A DNA stretch of 64,000 nucleotides from Platerodrilus igneus (GCA_036346225.1 JARFIW010000884.1:1302001-1366000); one strand, 5' to 3'; numbered from the stretch's first letter, positions 1 to 12,484 are shown. Notes: a model not told the origin generated them from the letters alone. Translations and numbers: made by a program.

Positions 1-109
1 TTACCAGATTGGTAAGTAACTTTACACTTTATGAAAATTCGATTAATTACAGAATGCTGCATTTATTAAGAAACTATCAATCCTACGTTTTTCTTTCAAT
101 TTCAAATAC
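1..109. other. Unassigned AT-rich sequence
   Basis: No ORF, repeat or motif that I can support. It is the left flank of the palindromic element that follows. Confidence 0.5.
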
Positions 110-242
110 TATAGCCGAAATCTCGAAAGAATGCATTCGCGTCATAGGTTTCTGAATTAAACACCGACATACTTTTAATGTATATCGCTTTTAAATTCAG
201 TAACGTATGGCGTGAATGCATTCTTTCGTGATTTCAACTATA
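110..242. mobile_element. Short palindromic MITE-like element, copy 1
   Basis: The two ends are inverted copies of each other: about 29 bases at 110-138 match the reverse complement of 214-242 with three mismatches, and the pairing continues inward (139-161 against 193-213). The terminal arms contain GAAAGAATGCATTC. A second copy with the same arms lies at 45832-46000. A 133-bp near-perfect palindrome with no coding capacity that recurs in the window fits a miniature inverted-repeat element. The superfamily cannot be assigned; a TA target duplication is possible because both ends read TATA. Confidence 0.65.
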
Positions 243-1483
243 ATATTAAAAAACGCTGCATTATCGATGGTTCTAACTGCTTTTGAGCTACTCTAAGGAA
301 ATAAGATTTTATGCCTTACATTACTTTCCAATACGTCCGGTAACGGAGTTGCATTAACAGTGTTCATCCTTTGTGTAACATAACTAATATTTTTGAAAGT
401 AGTCTTGACCCCCTCTACAAATTATTCTGTGGGCGGCCTTGCAACTAACCTATAGATGTACATAAGGCTTTTTCTTCGCTCAAGCTGTTTAACATAGCAG
501 CTTATCCTGTGCCATATTTTCATACAGGAATTTCTCAAACGGAAAAGTCATAATGTTTAAATTTACTTGAAACCAGAATGATTGGAAAGCTGCTAGTTTT
601 GAAATGAAAGGACAGTATTAATAATACCAAACGCCTGAAAACTTTTTACCGTACAAAATCATTATAATCGTTCGAGCGAAGCCTGTGCAACAGTGAGGCC
701 TCGTGGTTATTCAATACAGCTTTTGTGTTCTGAAATCGAACACTTTTTCTAAAACTTCCATATATTGGACTATCGTATGAAATTGAATGGTACATTGCTG
801 CCACTTGATGATAACATAGTTACATAACCGGGCAGCTATCAATGCAAAGGCGACAGCATGAACAGAATTAAACACGCTTAAACTACTGTTACGATCTGAA
901 TACCAAATCGGTGCTTCCAAGGATTGTAATATTAATTTTAGCTCAGCGTCGATATTAATGAATAATTTACGCATAACGTTCACTGTTCATACAATACGAA
1001 ATTAAAACCACATTATTTTTATTTCGGTATACGAGATTCACTAACCGGAATTAACGTTACTCAAATTACTGAAAGTTTGTAGAACATCTAATCCTGCGGG
1101 AGTAATAAATAAATGGGTGTTAATGTGAACTGTTTTGGCTTGGTGCAAAACATGAAACTCACTTACATCAAGTACATCTAACTGTAAGTCTGTTATAGTG
1201 TTATAAGAGCAAAATTACGGTTCATGTAGTTAATTATCAGTAATAGAATTGCATGCACTCTGCTAGAATTCAGTAAAGTTCATTCTTGAAGCAACTGTAA
1301 TTCATAGAAAATGCATTAGCCAAGCTCACTTAGCATAAATAATCAATACAATGAGTTCTACTGAAAGCATTGATAATCAAAACAATTTCAATATGAAATT
1401 ATTCAAGACATTTTTAATTCATTCAACAAATTAAGTCTCAAGTAAATAAACAACTAGAAATTTAAGATGTTATTATATTTGGC
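243..1483. other. No gene seen
   Basis: AT-rich DNA of about 1.2 kb. The only sizeable ORF (711-983, minus, 90 codons) has no recognisable motif and sits in sequence without coding bias. I see no repeat shared with the rest of the window. Confidence 0.5.
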
Positions 1484-2690
1484 GGGAGGTCACTTTAGAA
1501 AAGGGAGAAAGTGTGTATATGGGGGTTGTAGATCTGGATAAAGCGTAAAATGGGAAAAGATGTTCGAAATACTCAAAAAGATTGGAATGAGTTTTAGAGA
1601 TAGACGGGTAGTACATAGGTTATTCAAAGAGCAAACAGTGGTAATAGAATTAGAGGGGGAAAGTAGAGTAGTAAATATTTGGAACGCGGTGAGAGGAATG
1701 TGCTCTATCCCCGCAAATTTTTAACCTGTACATTCAAGAGGCAATGAATACAGTCTAGTGCAGGAAGACGTTTTGAATCGTGCAGGGAAGATTGATACAC
1801 TTAGATTTGTAAATGATATAGCGGTATTAGCGTCTAGCAAGGAGCAGATTTTAATGAAATGGAAACAGTTCTAACAGAAATATACGGTATGAAAATTAAC
1901 AAAAATAAAACTAAAGTACTAGTATGTAAAAAAGGGAAAAATAAATCAAAAATTAGAATACAAATAAGAAACGAGAACTTACAAGAGGTTAAGGATTTCT
2001 GCTACATAGGTAGCCAAATAACGCAATATGGGAAAAGTGCAAAAGCTATAAAAAAAACATTAGCACAGGGCTGTGCTGCATTTAACAAGAAAAGCAACTA
2101 CTATGTTCAAAAGCAACAAATATAGAAGCAAGGAAACGATTGCTGAAAGCATATGTGTGGAGCACAGCACTGTACGGCTGTGAAATGTGGACAGTCGCAG
2201 AAGCGGACAGAAAAAAATAGAAGCTTTTGAAATGTGGTGCTACAGACATATGATGAAGATATATTATGAAAAGACATAGTTAAGGACAAAGTTGTTCTAG
2301 TAATGGTAGGTGAAGAAAGAAATATGTGGAAAACAGTAAAAAATAGAAGAGATAGAATGATAGGTCTCATACTAAGGCATGAGGGAATAGTGCGGAGTAT
2401 ATTAGAAGCAGAGATAGGAAAATGACAAGTAGAGGTAGACCTAAGTTAAACTATTGCACATAGATAGCGAAAGATGTAGGGTGTGGGAGTTTCAGAGAGA
2501 TGTGTAGGTTAGCTCAGAATAGAAATCAATGGAGATACACATCCAACCAGTTCTAAGACGAAAAACCGAATGATGAAAAAATAATTGTACCTAAACCTGA
2601 TGATTATTGTAACCAACTACAGGTGTTGGTTTTGCAATATTCTCAACAAATGTCGATTGTGCGAACGGAGTAAATAGATAACTATCACTA
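1484..2690 (+). pseudogene. RTE-like LINE: reverse transcriptase palm to C-terminus, decayed
   Basis: Relic of a non-LTR retrotransposon reverse transcriptase. An RT motif A remnant (VVDLDKA) lies near 1530, and the palm catalytic motif, normally FADD, reads FVND at 1806-1817. An open stretch at 1859-2125 encodes 88 residues typical of the RTE thumb and C-terminal region: KINKNKTKVLVC, then FCYIGSQIT. The reading then continues in broken frames through the LYGCEMWT-like, EAFEMWCYR-like and RDRMIGLILRHEG-like blocks up to about 2520. Several stops and frameshifts make it non-functional. The order of blocks fits the RTE/BovB clade by memory of the family, not by a search. The 5' half (endonuclease) is absent here. 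Confidence 0.8.
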
Positions 2691-2965
2691 AATAATAACA
2701 ATAATAATAATAATAATTATAACAACAAGGGTAAATAGTTACAAAATGGTATGAAAGTGGTGAAAAAAGAACGTTTCAAATTCCAACCATTGTTGAATGA
2801 AATAGTCGTGGGGTTAGATTCAGATTCAGCACCTAAAAAAATACCAACGTATTTCAGATTCACTTCCAACCATTGTCGAATCAATATTTGTGTGGGTTGG
2901 ATTCCTATTCTGCGTCTAATAATAATTATTAAAGGCATAGAAATTAATAATAATAATAACAATTT
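2691..2965. repeat. AAT microsatellite and short direct repeat between two LINE units
   Basis: An (AAT)n tract at about 2694-2722 is followed by sequence with an imperfect direct repeat: TTCCAACCATTGT at about 2780 and again at about 2866, and a second AAT-rich patch at about 2920-2960. No coding content. It separates two partial RTE units. Confidence 0.6.
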
Positions 2966-3545
2966 TTGGCAAATGTCTATGTGTTGGGATCTTGGTCGCC
3001 GTCAGGTTGCTTAACTCCCTTTGCGTACCATTGTATATCGATGAAATAGGGCATATATTTAGAAAATAAGAGGGTCGTTGTGATGTATTTATCAAAAAAA
3101 AGCAGCGGCTATGTTCTAAGACAAGAAACATAGAAACAAGGAAAAAATTGTTGAAAGCATGTGTGTGGAGCACAGCATTGCCCGGCTATGTAATGGGGAC
3201 AGTGCGAGAAAACGACAGGAAATTGGAAAAATTCTTTGGAATGTGGGGCTTCAGATGTATGATGATGATAGCATAGACAAACTAAATTAAGAACAAAGAG
3301 GTTCTAGAAATAGTAGGGGAAGTAAGATATTGTGGAAAACAAACAAAAATAGAAGAAGGGATGGAACAAGTTCTAAGGCATTGGGATATAGAACGGGATA
3401 TATTACAAACAGAGATAGGAAAAAGCGAGGTAGAGGTAGACTAGATTTCATAAAAATGTATAGGTTAGCTCAAAATAGTAGACAATGGAAGTAACGCGTC
3501 CAAGCAGTTTACGACTGAATAGCTAATGATGATGATGATTATATT
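2966..3545 (+). pseudogene. RTE-like LINE 3' unit, second partial copy
   Basis: Starts in the linker shared by other loci (GTTGGGATCTTGGTCGCC, then a GATGAAATAGGGCATAT-like block), followed by a degenerate copy of the LINE C-terminus: the region for AAACATAGAAACAAGGAAAA, GTGTGTGGAGCACAGCA, the EMWCYRR-like block and a GRGR-like block, ending at an ATGATGATGATG tail at about 3525-3540. Short simple-repeat 3' tails are characteristic of RTE elements. All frames contain stops. It repeats material already present in the unit just upstream, so the locus carries two 3'-end units in the same direction. Confidence 0.7.
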
Positions 3546-4029
3546 TAATTAACCTCTATTAGCCATGCACCTGTAGTTAATGAATTCAATAAAATAGCAA
3601 GAGATTACATGCTTAATTAACGAAAACTCTTTAATTTGATGGTAGGAATTTGATAATAAAAAAACATATGAACATACCACCAAAGCTCATCTTTAAAAAT
3701 TTTCGCAATGTTCAACCGTGCATTCTGCAAAAGCAATACCCACAGAATAGCCTTCATTAAAACTTTTTTCAACCGACTTAAATTCCCTTTTTCAGAAAAT
3801 CAACGGGTTAAATTTTTCCACGCCACCTCAAAAACAGCCGTCAAAGAAATCACAAGTTATATGAATTATCTGTGTCATCTCTATCTACAGGAGAATAATA
3901 TCTATGAAACATCAAGCTTTCTACCAAATATGTGAGTGAATCAAATATGAACCGGAATTAATTTTTTTAAATTTATTAAGGCATTTTACATTATCAGGAT
4001 ATATAGCTATTTTCCTACATGATCTCCTG
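3546..4029. other. No recognised gene
   Basis: Contains a 75-codon plus-strand ORF at 3708-3935 with a basic, aromatic-rich product and no motif I recognise. It has no detectable promoter or splice context and may be chance. Confidence 0.35.
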
Positions 4030-4470
4030 ATTTAGAAATACTTGTTTCCTAGCGAATACGTAATTGTCTGATTTGACCATCGTAAAATAAATGTGGTTGT
4101 GACATGAGTCAGCCGCGAACAAGAGCTTCGGCAGCAGTATCGTTTTCTAATTTTTATCTTCAAGCGGTTCCAATAATGGTTCAAACAAATTATAATCACA
4201 GGATCATGCCCGGACTGTAGAAAGTGTTCCAATGTAGTCTAGAATTAAGGCTGAATTTTTTTGTTGAGTTTGAACAGTGTAGCAGGCAGGGCGTTGTCGT
4301 GAAGCGCAATAACATTTCGGATGGGAGATTCGTGTTTTTTCGAAAATTTGCGAGTTTTGCTTCGTCCAAAAGTTGCCATAGTTATTGCGCGATGTGTACC
4401 GAAGGACGATTTTGGAGAAATTCAATGTGCAGGATTTCTTTAAAAATCAAAGCTGGTTCTCGTTGACTGT
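4030..4470 (-). pseudogene. Mariner-like transposase relic, C-terminal half
   Basis: On the minus strand the sequence encodes, in broken frames, blocks of a mariner transposase: VIALHDNALPAT at about 4280-4315 corresponds to the HDNARPHT block holding the second catalytic aspartate. About 25 codons later comes TLEH, followed by a YSPG and CDYNLF block that corresponds to the HPPYSPDLAPCDYHLF region with the third aspartate. Stops and frameshifts separate the blocks, so it is dead. Sequence at 4470-4690 may hold further N-terminal remains, but I cannot align it. No terminal inverted repeats could be placed. Confidence 0.6.
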
Positions 4471-5004
4471 AATTTTTAGCTATTTCTCGTTCTACTGAAA
4501 ATTGTTTGATACATTCGTGTACTTAGTCTTTAAAAGGTGTCGTTTTTGAACTGGGTCTTCTTAAAATATCGGACGTTTTTATGCCTTTTGTCCTAAGTAA
4601 CTTTATAATAGCTCGTAGGACAATGGATGAGGATATCTCTTGCTCTCACATCGTAATGCCGACTAAAGCCATTACGTCGCGTACAGTGCAGTCTTCTCAA
4701 GTCCTTCCTACATAAACGTAACAAAAAATGCGCAAAACTGTTGCCTCAATCTTAATAACGGATTTGAACCTGTGACTTTTAATAATTACTCTAATTGGTT
4801 TATGGTGTTTTGTATGTTTCTCCCACGAATGTGGTAAGTTTTGCAGTTAAAAGGAATTATTCTTTTTTTTTAATGGGTTTTATCGTATTTTAGGGTCTTT
4901 GTATGGGTCTTCGTGCAGTCTTGGTCAAGTTCTATTTTAAGGTGTGTGGCTCAGTCCTAGTTCAGTGTTGTTCTATTATGTAGTGTTAAACATTCTGGTA
5001 TTGT
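4471..5004. other. No gene assigned
   Basis: Possible extension of the mariner relic at 4471-4690, then unassigned AT-rich sequence. Confidence 0.4.
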
Positions 5005-5256
5005 TTTGCCGTGACTATCATGCCCAAGGTTCCAGGTTCGAATCCCTACACAGTCCTTTTAATGACCGTTAGACGAGTTCTTGTTCGGATTAGGTAAAAT
5101 GTAGATCCCGTGTGTGTCGTACGTTAAAGTTAAAAATATACCTACCTTGCTTGAAACGGCAAGGGTTCGGCAAAATTCAAAATTTCCCGGTAAAAACTTG
5201 CTTCCTGGCTAATATATTACCTACGAATGGAGCAATAGAAAATCAAATGTAGTGTA
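5005..5256 (+). mobile_element. tRNA-derived SINE, copy 1
   Basis: Contains a perfect RNA polymerase III B box (GGTTCGAATCCC, 5035-5046), preceded by a degraded tRNA-like head. The body is shared with three other copies: a GTTCGGAT...GGTAAAAT block, a CCCGTGTGTG block, CTTGCTTGAAACGGCAAGGG and a 3' part with CTTCCTGGC and a GGAGCA...GAAAATCA end. The A box is eroded, so it is probably old. SINEs of this type are transcribed by Pol III and moved by a LINE in trans. Confidence 0.75.
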
Positions 5257-6452
5257 CCGTGCACACACTATTGGAATTTATGGAGTTTTAATCAACAGTC
5301 TATGAAATAATATGCAATTTTAATTTAAGCGATCTAGCTGCCAGAGATGAAGTTGTCGTTTTATGTAGTATACAAGTTTTATGGGCCTTTCATCGATATT
5401 AGTTCCAGATTATGTACCTGCTGTCTGCGTTGGATGCTGTTTAGTGTATTTAGATATCCCTGTGTCTTGTTCTCATGGCATACATGCTCTAAACAGGTTG
5501 TATGATAAATGCTAGCGATCATATTTATATTTATTTATATCATTTAAAACTAAATTACCTAGCATACATTAGGGAAAACATTTAACTACCTCCTACACTA
5601 ACTTTGTGTATTTTTAGTTATTGCTGTATGATGGGTTGTCCCCACTTACATTGAAACTAATCTATTAACTGGTATTTTAGTTTCTCACTGATCCCTTCCG
5701 GATAATGTGTGAACCTTTCTTATTGTTATTGCAATGACCGTAACGAATTAATATAAATCTTTTTCCGAGGCGTTATTGATTAAACATTATTGTGGCCATA
5801 AAACCGAATTACCTTGCTTGATTATTGTTATTGGTCTGATTATAACAGTACTGGCTTGATATATGTCTGGCTCGTGTCCAGATGATTTTACTGTGTTTTG
5901 TTTACTGCTGATATGTGAATTTGAATGTAGGATAGTATTTACAGCTTATTTGTTGCTATAGTAAATTACCGTGGGTTTGTCCGAGAACCGTGGACCCTTT
6001 CTCATTGTTTTTACTTGTTCCCACGTTCCTGGCGCCAATATGATACTTAGTTCTGACTCTTTGGACCTATCTGCTTGTTCCTTACGGTCCCTTGAAGGTA
6101 TCGTGAACCTAATATCTATCGAGTCTTTAAACATCCAGTTATTTTGTTTTTAGTGGATTGTTTTACAAACAAACGTATGACACCCATGAGCTGACCTTTA
6201 TCTCCAATGTGTTTATGGAGTTATTTGCACCACAGCTCTAGATATCTCATACTTTAAGATCGAGGTGTGGTTTTTTTGTGTAGGCAATGTGTTGTGATCT
6301 AATCTTAGGGTGAACATATACCTCTCAAAAATCATTTAAACAATTACTATAATCAAAATCTATCATGGCAATCTAAAAGAACGGAACCGTCATCCTTGAT
6401 AAACTTGTTACCTGTCAGCCTAATGAACTGTTTGGTCATTCTATAAAACAAA
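5257..6452. other. No gene seen; possible Gypsy linker scrap
   Basis: AT-rich. The segment 5965-6130 includes TACCGTGGGTTTGTC and CGTGGACC blocks that resemble the protease-upstream linker of the Gypsy element at about 25064-25080. A minus-strand 62-codon ORF there is charged and Arg/Lys-rich like that linker. The similarity is short and I treat it only as possible. Confidence 0.3.
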
Positions 6453-6590
6453 AACCAACACGCGCACGCATACACCCATTCCATACACTCACGACGCACG
6501 CACGCACGCACATACACAATCAGGCACGCACGAAAACACGTACGCAATCACACATTAAACACGCACACACGCACACATACACAAACGCCA
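6453..6590. repeat. CA/CG-rich low-complexity tract
   Basis: Degenerate alternating purine-pyrimidine sequence with CACACG, CGCACG and ACACAT words. It is an imperfect (CA)n-type microsatellite able in principle to form Z-DNA. The ORF crossing it is a product of the repeat. Confidence 0.8.
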
Positions 6591-6736
6591 AAATTTACAA
6601 TGTCCTTTTTCAGAAGGCATTTTAAAATTATAGCACTCCATATCACAATGCCATATGACGCTTGACCAGATATAGCACTTCGTAAAAAATTTTTAAGAGC
6701 GCGTACGAAAAGTACAATACATCATTAGTACTGGAT

Positions 6737-6850
6737 TAAACCCGCAAACGTAAATAAAGATTATTTTAACAACTATGAGTGGTTTAATTCCCAAAGAAGA
6801 TCAAGAAAAATACAAAACATTAAACCACGACAAACATACGGGGATTATTT
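6737..6850 (+). repeat. Dispersed repeat with hammerhead-like family core, copy 1
   Basis: About 110 bp shared with minus-strand copies at 54325-54453 and 54828-54920: AAACGTAAATAAA, a TATGAGTGGTTTAATTCCC block, AGAAGATCAAGAAAAATA and ACAAACATACGGGGA. In the other copies the part just upstream looks like the core of a hammerhead ribozyme; in this copy only GGATTAAACC...CAAACG remains of it. It is followed 25 bp later by a LINE endonuclease fragment. Probably the end of a Penelope-like or retrozyme-like element. Confidence 0.5.
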
Positions 6851-6874
6851 AAAGAAGATAGAGCACAGAGAAAA

Positions 6875-7150
6875 ATGGAAAAGCCACCAAGGAAGAAGAA
6901 AACTTTATCAATTCGGGTGCAGAATGTTCGAAGTCGTTTGAACGTAGGGAAGTTGCAGAATTTGAAGTTAGAAATAGCTCGCTTAAAAATATATGTGGTA
7001 GAACTTAGTGTGGCCGTAAGAAGAGAACTTTTAGTTCCGGAAATTTGGGACTCAGCCGATGGTTATACAAGCGTGAGTTTTATTATAAATGAAAAGACGT
7101 CAAGTGAAGTAAAAACTTTTAACAGACTGGTGATGGAATAATTGCGGTCT
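6875..7150 (+). pseudogene. LINE AP-endonuclease fragment (RTE-like)
   Basis: An 88-codon ORF matches the start of the apurinic-type endonuclease domain of RTE-like LINEs: IRVQNVRSRLNVGKLQNL corresponds to the TWNVRSLxxxGKLxN motif (the first W is changed to Q), followed by an LSVAVRREL stretch at the LSEVRW position and SVSFIINEKTS at the GVGFLLNKR position. In the family this domain nicks target DNA to prime reverse transcription. The metal-binding E of the SEVRW motif appears to be displaced by a small insertion. The ORF stops after the first quarter of the domain; the rest is missing. Confidence 0.65.
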
Positions 7151-7689
7151 GATTTCATAATAAACCAACAGGCGGAGTAGTATTTCGGGTATGGTGGCTT
7201 GTAATAATTGCTTCCACAAATTTTTTATCAGTGCCATTTCTAAAGTTGTTTTCCCACAGTGGGTCACTTGGCGAGCGTAGTCTTAAGTCGTACCCTCCTT
7301 CAAGGAAATGTAGACTCGTTGTTGCTCAAGATGCTTTCAAGTGATTTGAACTTTCTCGTGCCATGTCGGTAATTGCTGAGACATCATAGGTTTGTGGAGT
7401 CGATCCAGTACGAGATATAGGGTCCATCGCAAATTGAGCATAGCACACGCACAAGCCACGACTACCTACGTCCCACCAAGTGTGGCCCCACGACCCCACA
7501 TGGGGTCCGACTCCACATATTGGCAGCCTACGCATTTCTTCTCATATTATGGATGAGCTTACAAGTGGGCTTTTCCACGATCTTGAACTAGAAACTTAGG
7601 AGGATGCTCTAGTAGTTCTGCATTTAGTAACAAAAGGGACATGTAAACGTAAAGAAAATAAGTACTTATGCTTGAGAAGTCCCCATGGG
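7151..7689. other. No gene seen
   Basis: Includes a GC-richer patch at about 7370-7540 with CCCCACG and CCCCACA words. No motif recognised on either strand. It may belong to the 5' part of the transposon relic that follows. Confidence 0.35.
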
Positions 7690-7985
7690 GAGTTTAAATT
7701 GTGTTGAGAAATTTCTCAGATGTGTTCAGAAAAACATTTAGAATGAACAGAGACCAATTTATTGAAATTCTTGAACTGATAAAAGAAGATATAACGAGAA
7801 AATAGTGCAAAGCTAGGAAATCAATTGGAACCTAAGAAAATGTTTATTTGTGGGATACTCTGCAAGCTTGATCCAAGTGGAAGGTTTTGAAAAAGGTGTG
7901 GATACTGTTGTGTCAATAATTAGAAGCATTTGTGAGTGTATCGTTGACCACATTCCTTGATTTGTCGAATTCATAATTTTCTTCT
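7690..7985 (+). pseudogene. Probable PIF/Harbinger transposase relic, N-terminal part
   Basis: A stretch at about 7704-7790 reads FSDVFRKTFRMNRDQF and then EILELIKEDIT, which resembles the segment before the DDE domain of Harbinger nucleases (the FRMSRETF-like block). At about 7875-7955 another frame reads GVDTVVSIIRSICECIVDHI, resembling the VGxSTVxxIIxxVCxAI helix-turn-helix-like block of the same family. Frameshifts and stops intervene, and the catalytic domain is not seen. Assigned from memory of the family pattern; moderate confidence only. Confidence 0.45.
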
Positions 7986-10900
7986 GCCTGATTGGAAAAG
8001 TTGATTACGAATTTGCCGTTGGTAAACAAGTGAAAGCTGCTTCGTAATCACGTACATTGCCATTCAAGATTAATATGAAGCATCTTTGTTTTCTTTTGTC
8101 GTACTCTCCGGTAATTGTTAACCTAGCAAATTTATGAAGATATCTACGATATCCAACGCAACAGACAAAATCAAGCCATGATCGTAGGTAGAAATCTATA
8201 TAGAAATAACTGTAGATATATTTTAAGTAAAATTAGAGATTGTTTTGAAGTAAAGTTGGAATAAAATGTATATCTGAAGCAAAGTTTTGGAGTAAAATGT
8301 ATATCCGAGGCCAAGTTTTGAAGTAAGGCATTGTAGTATATATTTGGACCCTGTAAAATCAAAATGTATTACCAAATTATAATACACACGGTCCGACGAA
8401 ACAATCAAAATTAATCTATTTATATTTTACCATCTTTAATTTACAAGACAGGTTTAAATAGGCAAAATTTGATCTTACATCTGACGTAAGGCAGCTATAA
8501 AGTTATTTTTAGTAAAACGTTATGCATTTATGTAGAAAATACATACCGTAGGTAACCTCATAGCGATTTATAGATAAGTCAACATGGTTGATTTCCGAAC
8601 TAGCAGACAGTCAGATATGAAAAGACGAACGTTATACGAATGTTACTGATAACTACAAAATAAAAGGAGTAGGAATGGATAAATGATATTTCTGAGATAG
8701 GTTCAGATCCACACTAGTTGTGTTTTGAACGCAAAATCCACCAATCGGAAAATTACAGTAAATGTATTTATTTATTTATACTACGTAGATAAATAGGTAA
8801 ATCGTGAATAAATATAGTAATCTCTGTGTCTAGTTTTATTTTCTAGTACACGAGTAAACGTAAAAATATATTCGGAATCAAATTTAATTCCAAAAAGTAA
8901 TAAAATGTGTTTTCAGAGTAAGGTAAGTAGAAGTATTTTATATAGTTCGCAACACGTTGTAACATGGCAAGGCCTCAGCCAAATGGCATGTTACATTGTT
9001 ACAAACTACGAGACACAAATGAGCCATGCGTGACTTGGGTATGGCTTGCGTGTGTGCTGAACTCAAATTGTGGCTGATATAAGTATGAACCTCGAGCCAT
9101 TCGAATTTCCCTAATCCACACATGGGAACTCGACGTTAGATGACTCAATTATATTAAAGATTGTGTAGTGTTTAGACACATTTAAAGATCTAAACTCTAC
9201 ACCAATACTTAAAGGGATCTTGTTCCTTTAATGTAGTTAAACAACGTAGGAAATAACAAATAAATATTTTTGCAAAGTGGGTAGACTAAAGTACACAGCT
9301 TTTTCAGACACTTAGCAGCTAGGTGAACATTCCTTGCATATTAAAGGTGCGTTTTTCATGAAACTTGTCAATTGTAAAGATTTACCAAGTAATCAGTATC
9401 CGTTTTTTGTGAACATACATAAATAATGTCTTCTATCAATAATAAACAAGCACATCTCTCATTGTCTAAAACATGGAATGACAAATTTATGGATGAATTT
9501 GGTTTATAGATTTCGTTTTAATACGAAAAATGGAAGTAAAAAAGTTCGGTAACTTAATAACGTATTGTTTTTAGACTTTTTATTAATATTTATGCATATT
9601 TTATTGTATTTTTACCATTAGAGAATGTCAACGGACTTTCGAAACATTTTAAATTACCTTGTTGTTTTATTTAATGGAACTGTAAATCTATATAGATAGG
9701 TGTAAAATAAACTATTTAAGAATAACCCAAGAATATCTTTCACAGCGGATAAAATCTATTAATAATTCATGTACAGTAGTATCAATTACACGTAGAAGAA
9801 AATGACGTGTCATCATGAATCAGTTTTCTTTCTGGAACCTGTCGACTACAGCTTGAAATTTCTAGTTAGATATTTGATTCTACTTTATATGTTCTGATGT
9901 AAAAATGAGTTTTAATGAAAAATTGATTGATTGTAGGGCAAAGTACGCAAAGACTAAATGTTTAGCTGGGCCATTGCGCATTGTGCGAGCGGGTACACTT
10001 ATTGATTATGGTGACGGTGCTTGATGCAGTATAGTCGAAAATACGATAGTAGTCAAGGAAATGTCTATGTAAACAACCACTTTAGTTTGAAACTCCATTA
10101 TTATTGAATGCAATTTGTCTAAACCCTTGAAGTTTTTCTACAATTTCCTGGGGTATTTTTCTTTTAAGGGAACATTTGCAAAGTCATATTGAATTAATTA
10201 TCTCAGGGTAGGAAATTTCTATTCATAACAATTACAATACTGAGTTTATATGTAAAACCGGACACCAATGATAAGCCCTTCGTGCAGCACGTATCGTTTA
10301 ATTATGCATCCACATGACTAATACAGTGACTTTAGTTTGCAAGTAGTTTGTTTGTATAAAATTTGTGGTCGATTTGTTGTGATTGTTAAGTTTTCAGTCA
10401 TTTTCCAGTTTACTTGGTCAAATAGGTACATACTTTAATTTTTAATTATCCCTGTAACACGAAAAAATACGGAATAGTTCCGTTGTTATTGATACTTTTA
10501 AAACGCGGTCGATATTACTTTTCCTAGGCGCTTTAATTTCAATATTTGCGTACTTACCAGTAGTTTTTCACTTGTCATGTTTGAATATACGTATTGAGCG
10601 TCCTCAAAATGCATCACGTTATGGATATAGTGAAATACTGCACACATATCCTGAAATACACTTGTACTTTAAAAATCTATTTGAAAGACTGACTGAAATG
10701 CGCTTTCTTGATGTATGGCAGTGACGAAGCGAAAATGATTGCCAGTGATGTGCCGGCATCCCTTTTAAAATTTTTCTCATATGGTATCTATTGGTATTCG
10801 TATAGCATCTGAGATTCGTAATTCAAATTCAAATTTGATTCTTACAAATTATTCACTTTTTATAGTAAAAGCCTATATCTACGATAATCTGAATGTATTA

Positions 10901-12484
10901 CAAATTACACCACCTAAAGTAAATGCTAGTCTTCTTAAACTATGCCTCACTAAACAAACCTACAGCGTCATTGATTCAGTTATGTAGTTTTTAAGTCACA
11001 TACATTACCGGCTGTACTTTTTTGTATTACGATTTGTAAACGGAAGGATTATTTGTTTGGTGCCAAATTTTTCCTCTAAAAAACGATATTTAAGAAATTA
11101 GGACAGACAAAATATCGAACGTATGTAATTCGGCTGATAGTGATAAGCATGTATGTAGAATGTTTAAGCTGTTTGGCATATACGATTCTATAGTCGCATT
11201 AGTGGTTCCTACCTGCAATTCACGAGCCGAAAATAATATTTCAACTACAACTTCAAATACAGATTTATGTATATTGTTGCGTTATTGAAAAACCTTTAAT
11301 TTGCTAATAAAATTAAGATAATATAATTGTAGTTAGCATAATTGCATTTGACAATGTAAAAAAGTTCTTTAGTAATTATCATTAAACAACATAATAAACA
11401 AACGTAGTGGTTTTGTTAATATATTTATAAAGTGTTAGTATTTTTTGAAATTTGATTGAGATTCGTAGTTCGTATACAAAATTTGACTTAAGAGTTTATA
11501 AATCTCTTATAGTAAACGCACATGTACGTGTTTATCTAAATTACACATTTATATTGCACATTACATTGTAAGTTCCTGCTGTTAAGCTTTCCAACCGTCT
11601 TTAGAAAAGGTTTCACAGTTGTCGATGCTGTTTTGCTATTTTCAAAATGCATACATTATCGACCGACTATTCGGCTTATTTACTATCTGTATACAGAACG
11701 GTTATTTGTTAATGCAAGGTTCTAATTATAAGCAACAATTGAACTTATATAATTAGACTGACAGTAATTAGTTCTTTGTGGATTATACATATACCTGGCC
11801 GATGGGATTCTGCCATTAACGTATTACTGGAAAAAGATATTTCAATAGCAGATATGTGGTAGTATTATCGAAAAAATGAAGATAAAATTGAAAAAGCAGA
11901 AAGTGACCAGCATCAATTGCATTTAACCATTGCAATTAAATATAATATCTTATGCTAAACACAAGAGATAAAGTCTACAACTACCAAACGTGGTTCTGTG
12001 GTTACAAGTTTTTGAACAAAGTTTTTGCTGGTTTTGTTTGCTGTTTTCTCGCAAATGGTCCGTGAAATATAGTAGGATATGGTGATCTAAATAATATTTA
12101 TAAGTTTGAAAATATAGCTGATTAAAGATGACTGCACTTATTCAAAAAATCGGAGGATAGATTTTTCATCCAATATTCAATACAAATTTAAGGTGGAAAC
12201 CTATCGAACTGGTTGGCAAAATATTGAAATCATTACCGGTTTAATTAGATTAACTTGTCTTTCGGGAAAATTAGATCTATGAATTAGCCGCCACAATGAA
12301 ATTGATTCTTTATCCAATAATGGAAATTTTATAGAATTATATAAGAAATTGCAAACCACAACGACTTACTTAAATCGCACTTGGGAAACTCGTCTATTCA
12401 AAACGAATTGGTTTCTTTAGTTGACTCCAAAAATTGAAAACTTATTAGCTGTGTACACGAATAATTCAATAAATTCTAAGAAAT
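7986..12484. other. Long AT-rich stretch without recognisable genes
   Basis: About 4.5 kb. ORFs of 60-68 codons (for example 10781-10987, plus) are near the length expected by chance in such AT-rich DNA and carry no motif. At 12190-12480 a plus-strand frame reads ELYKKLQTTTTYLNRTWETR and looks weakly coding; it may be a remnant upstream of the Penelope-like element, but I do not recognise the domain. No RNA gene or clear repeat was found. Confidence 0.4.
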
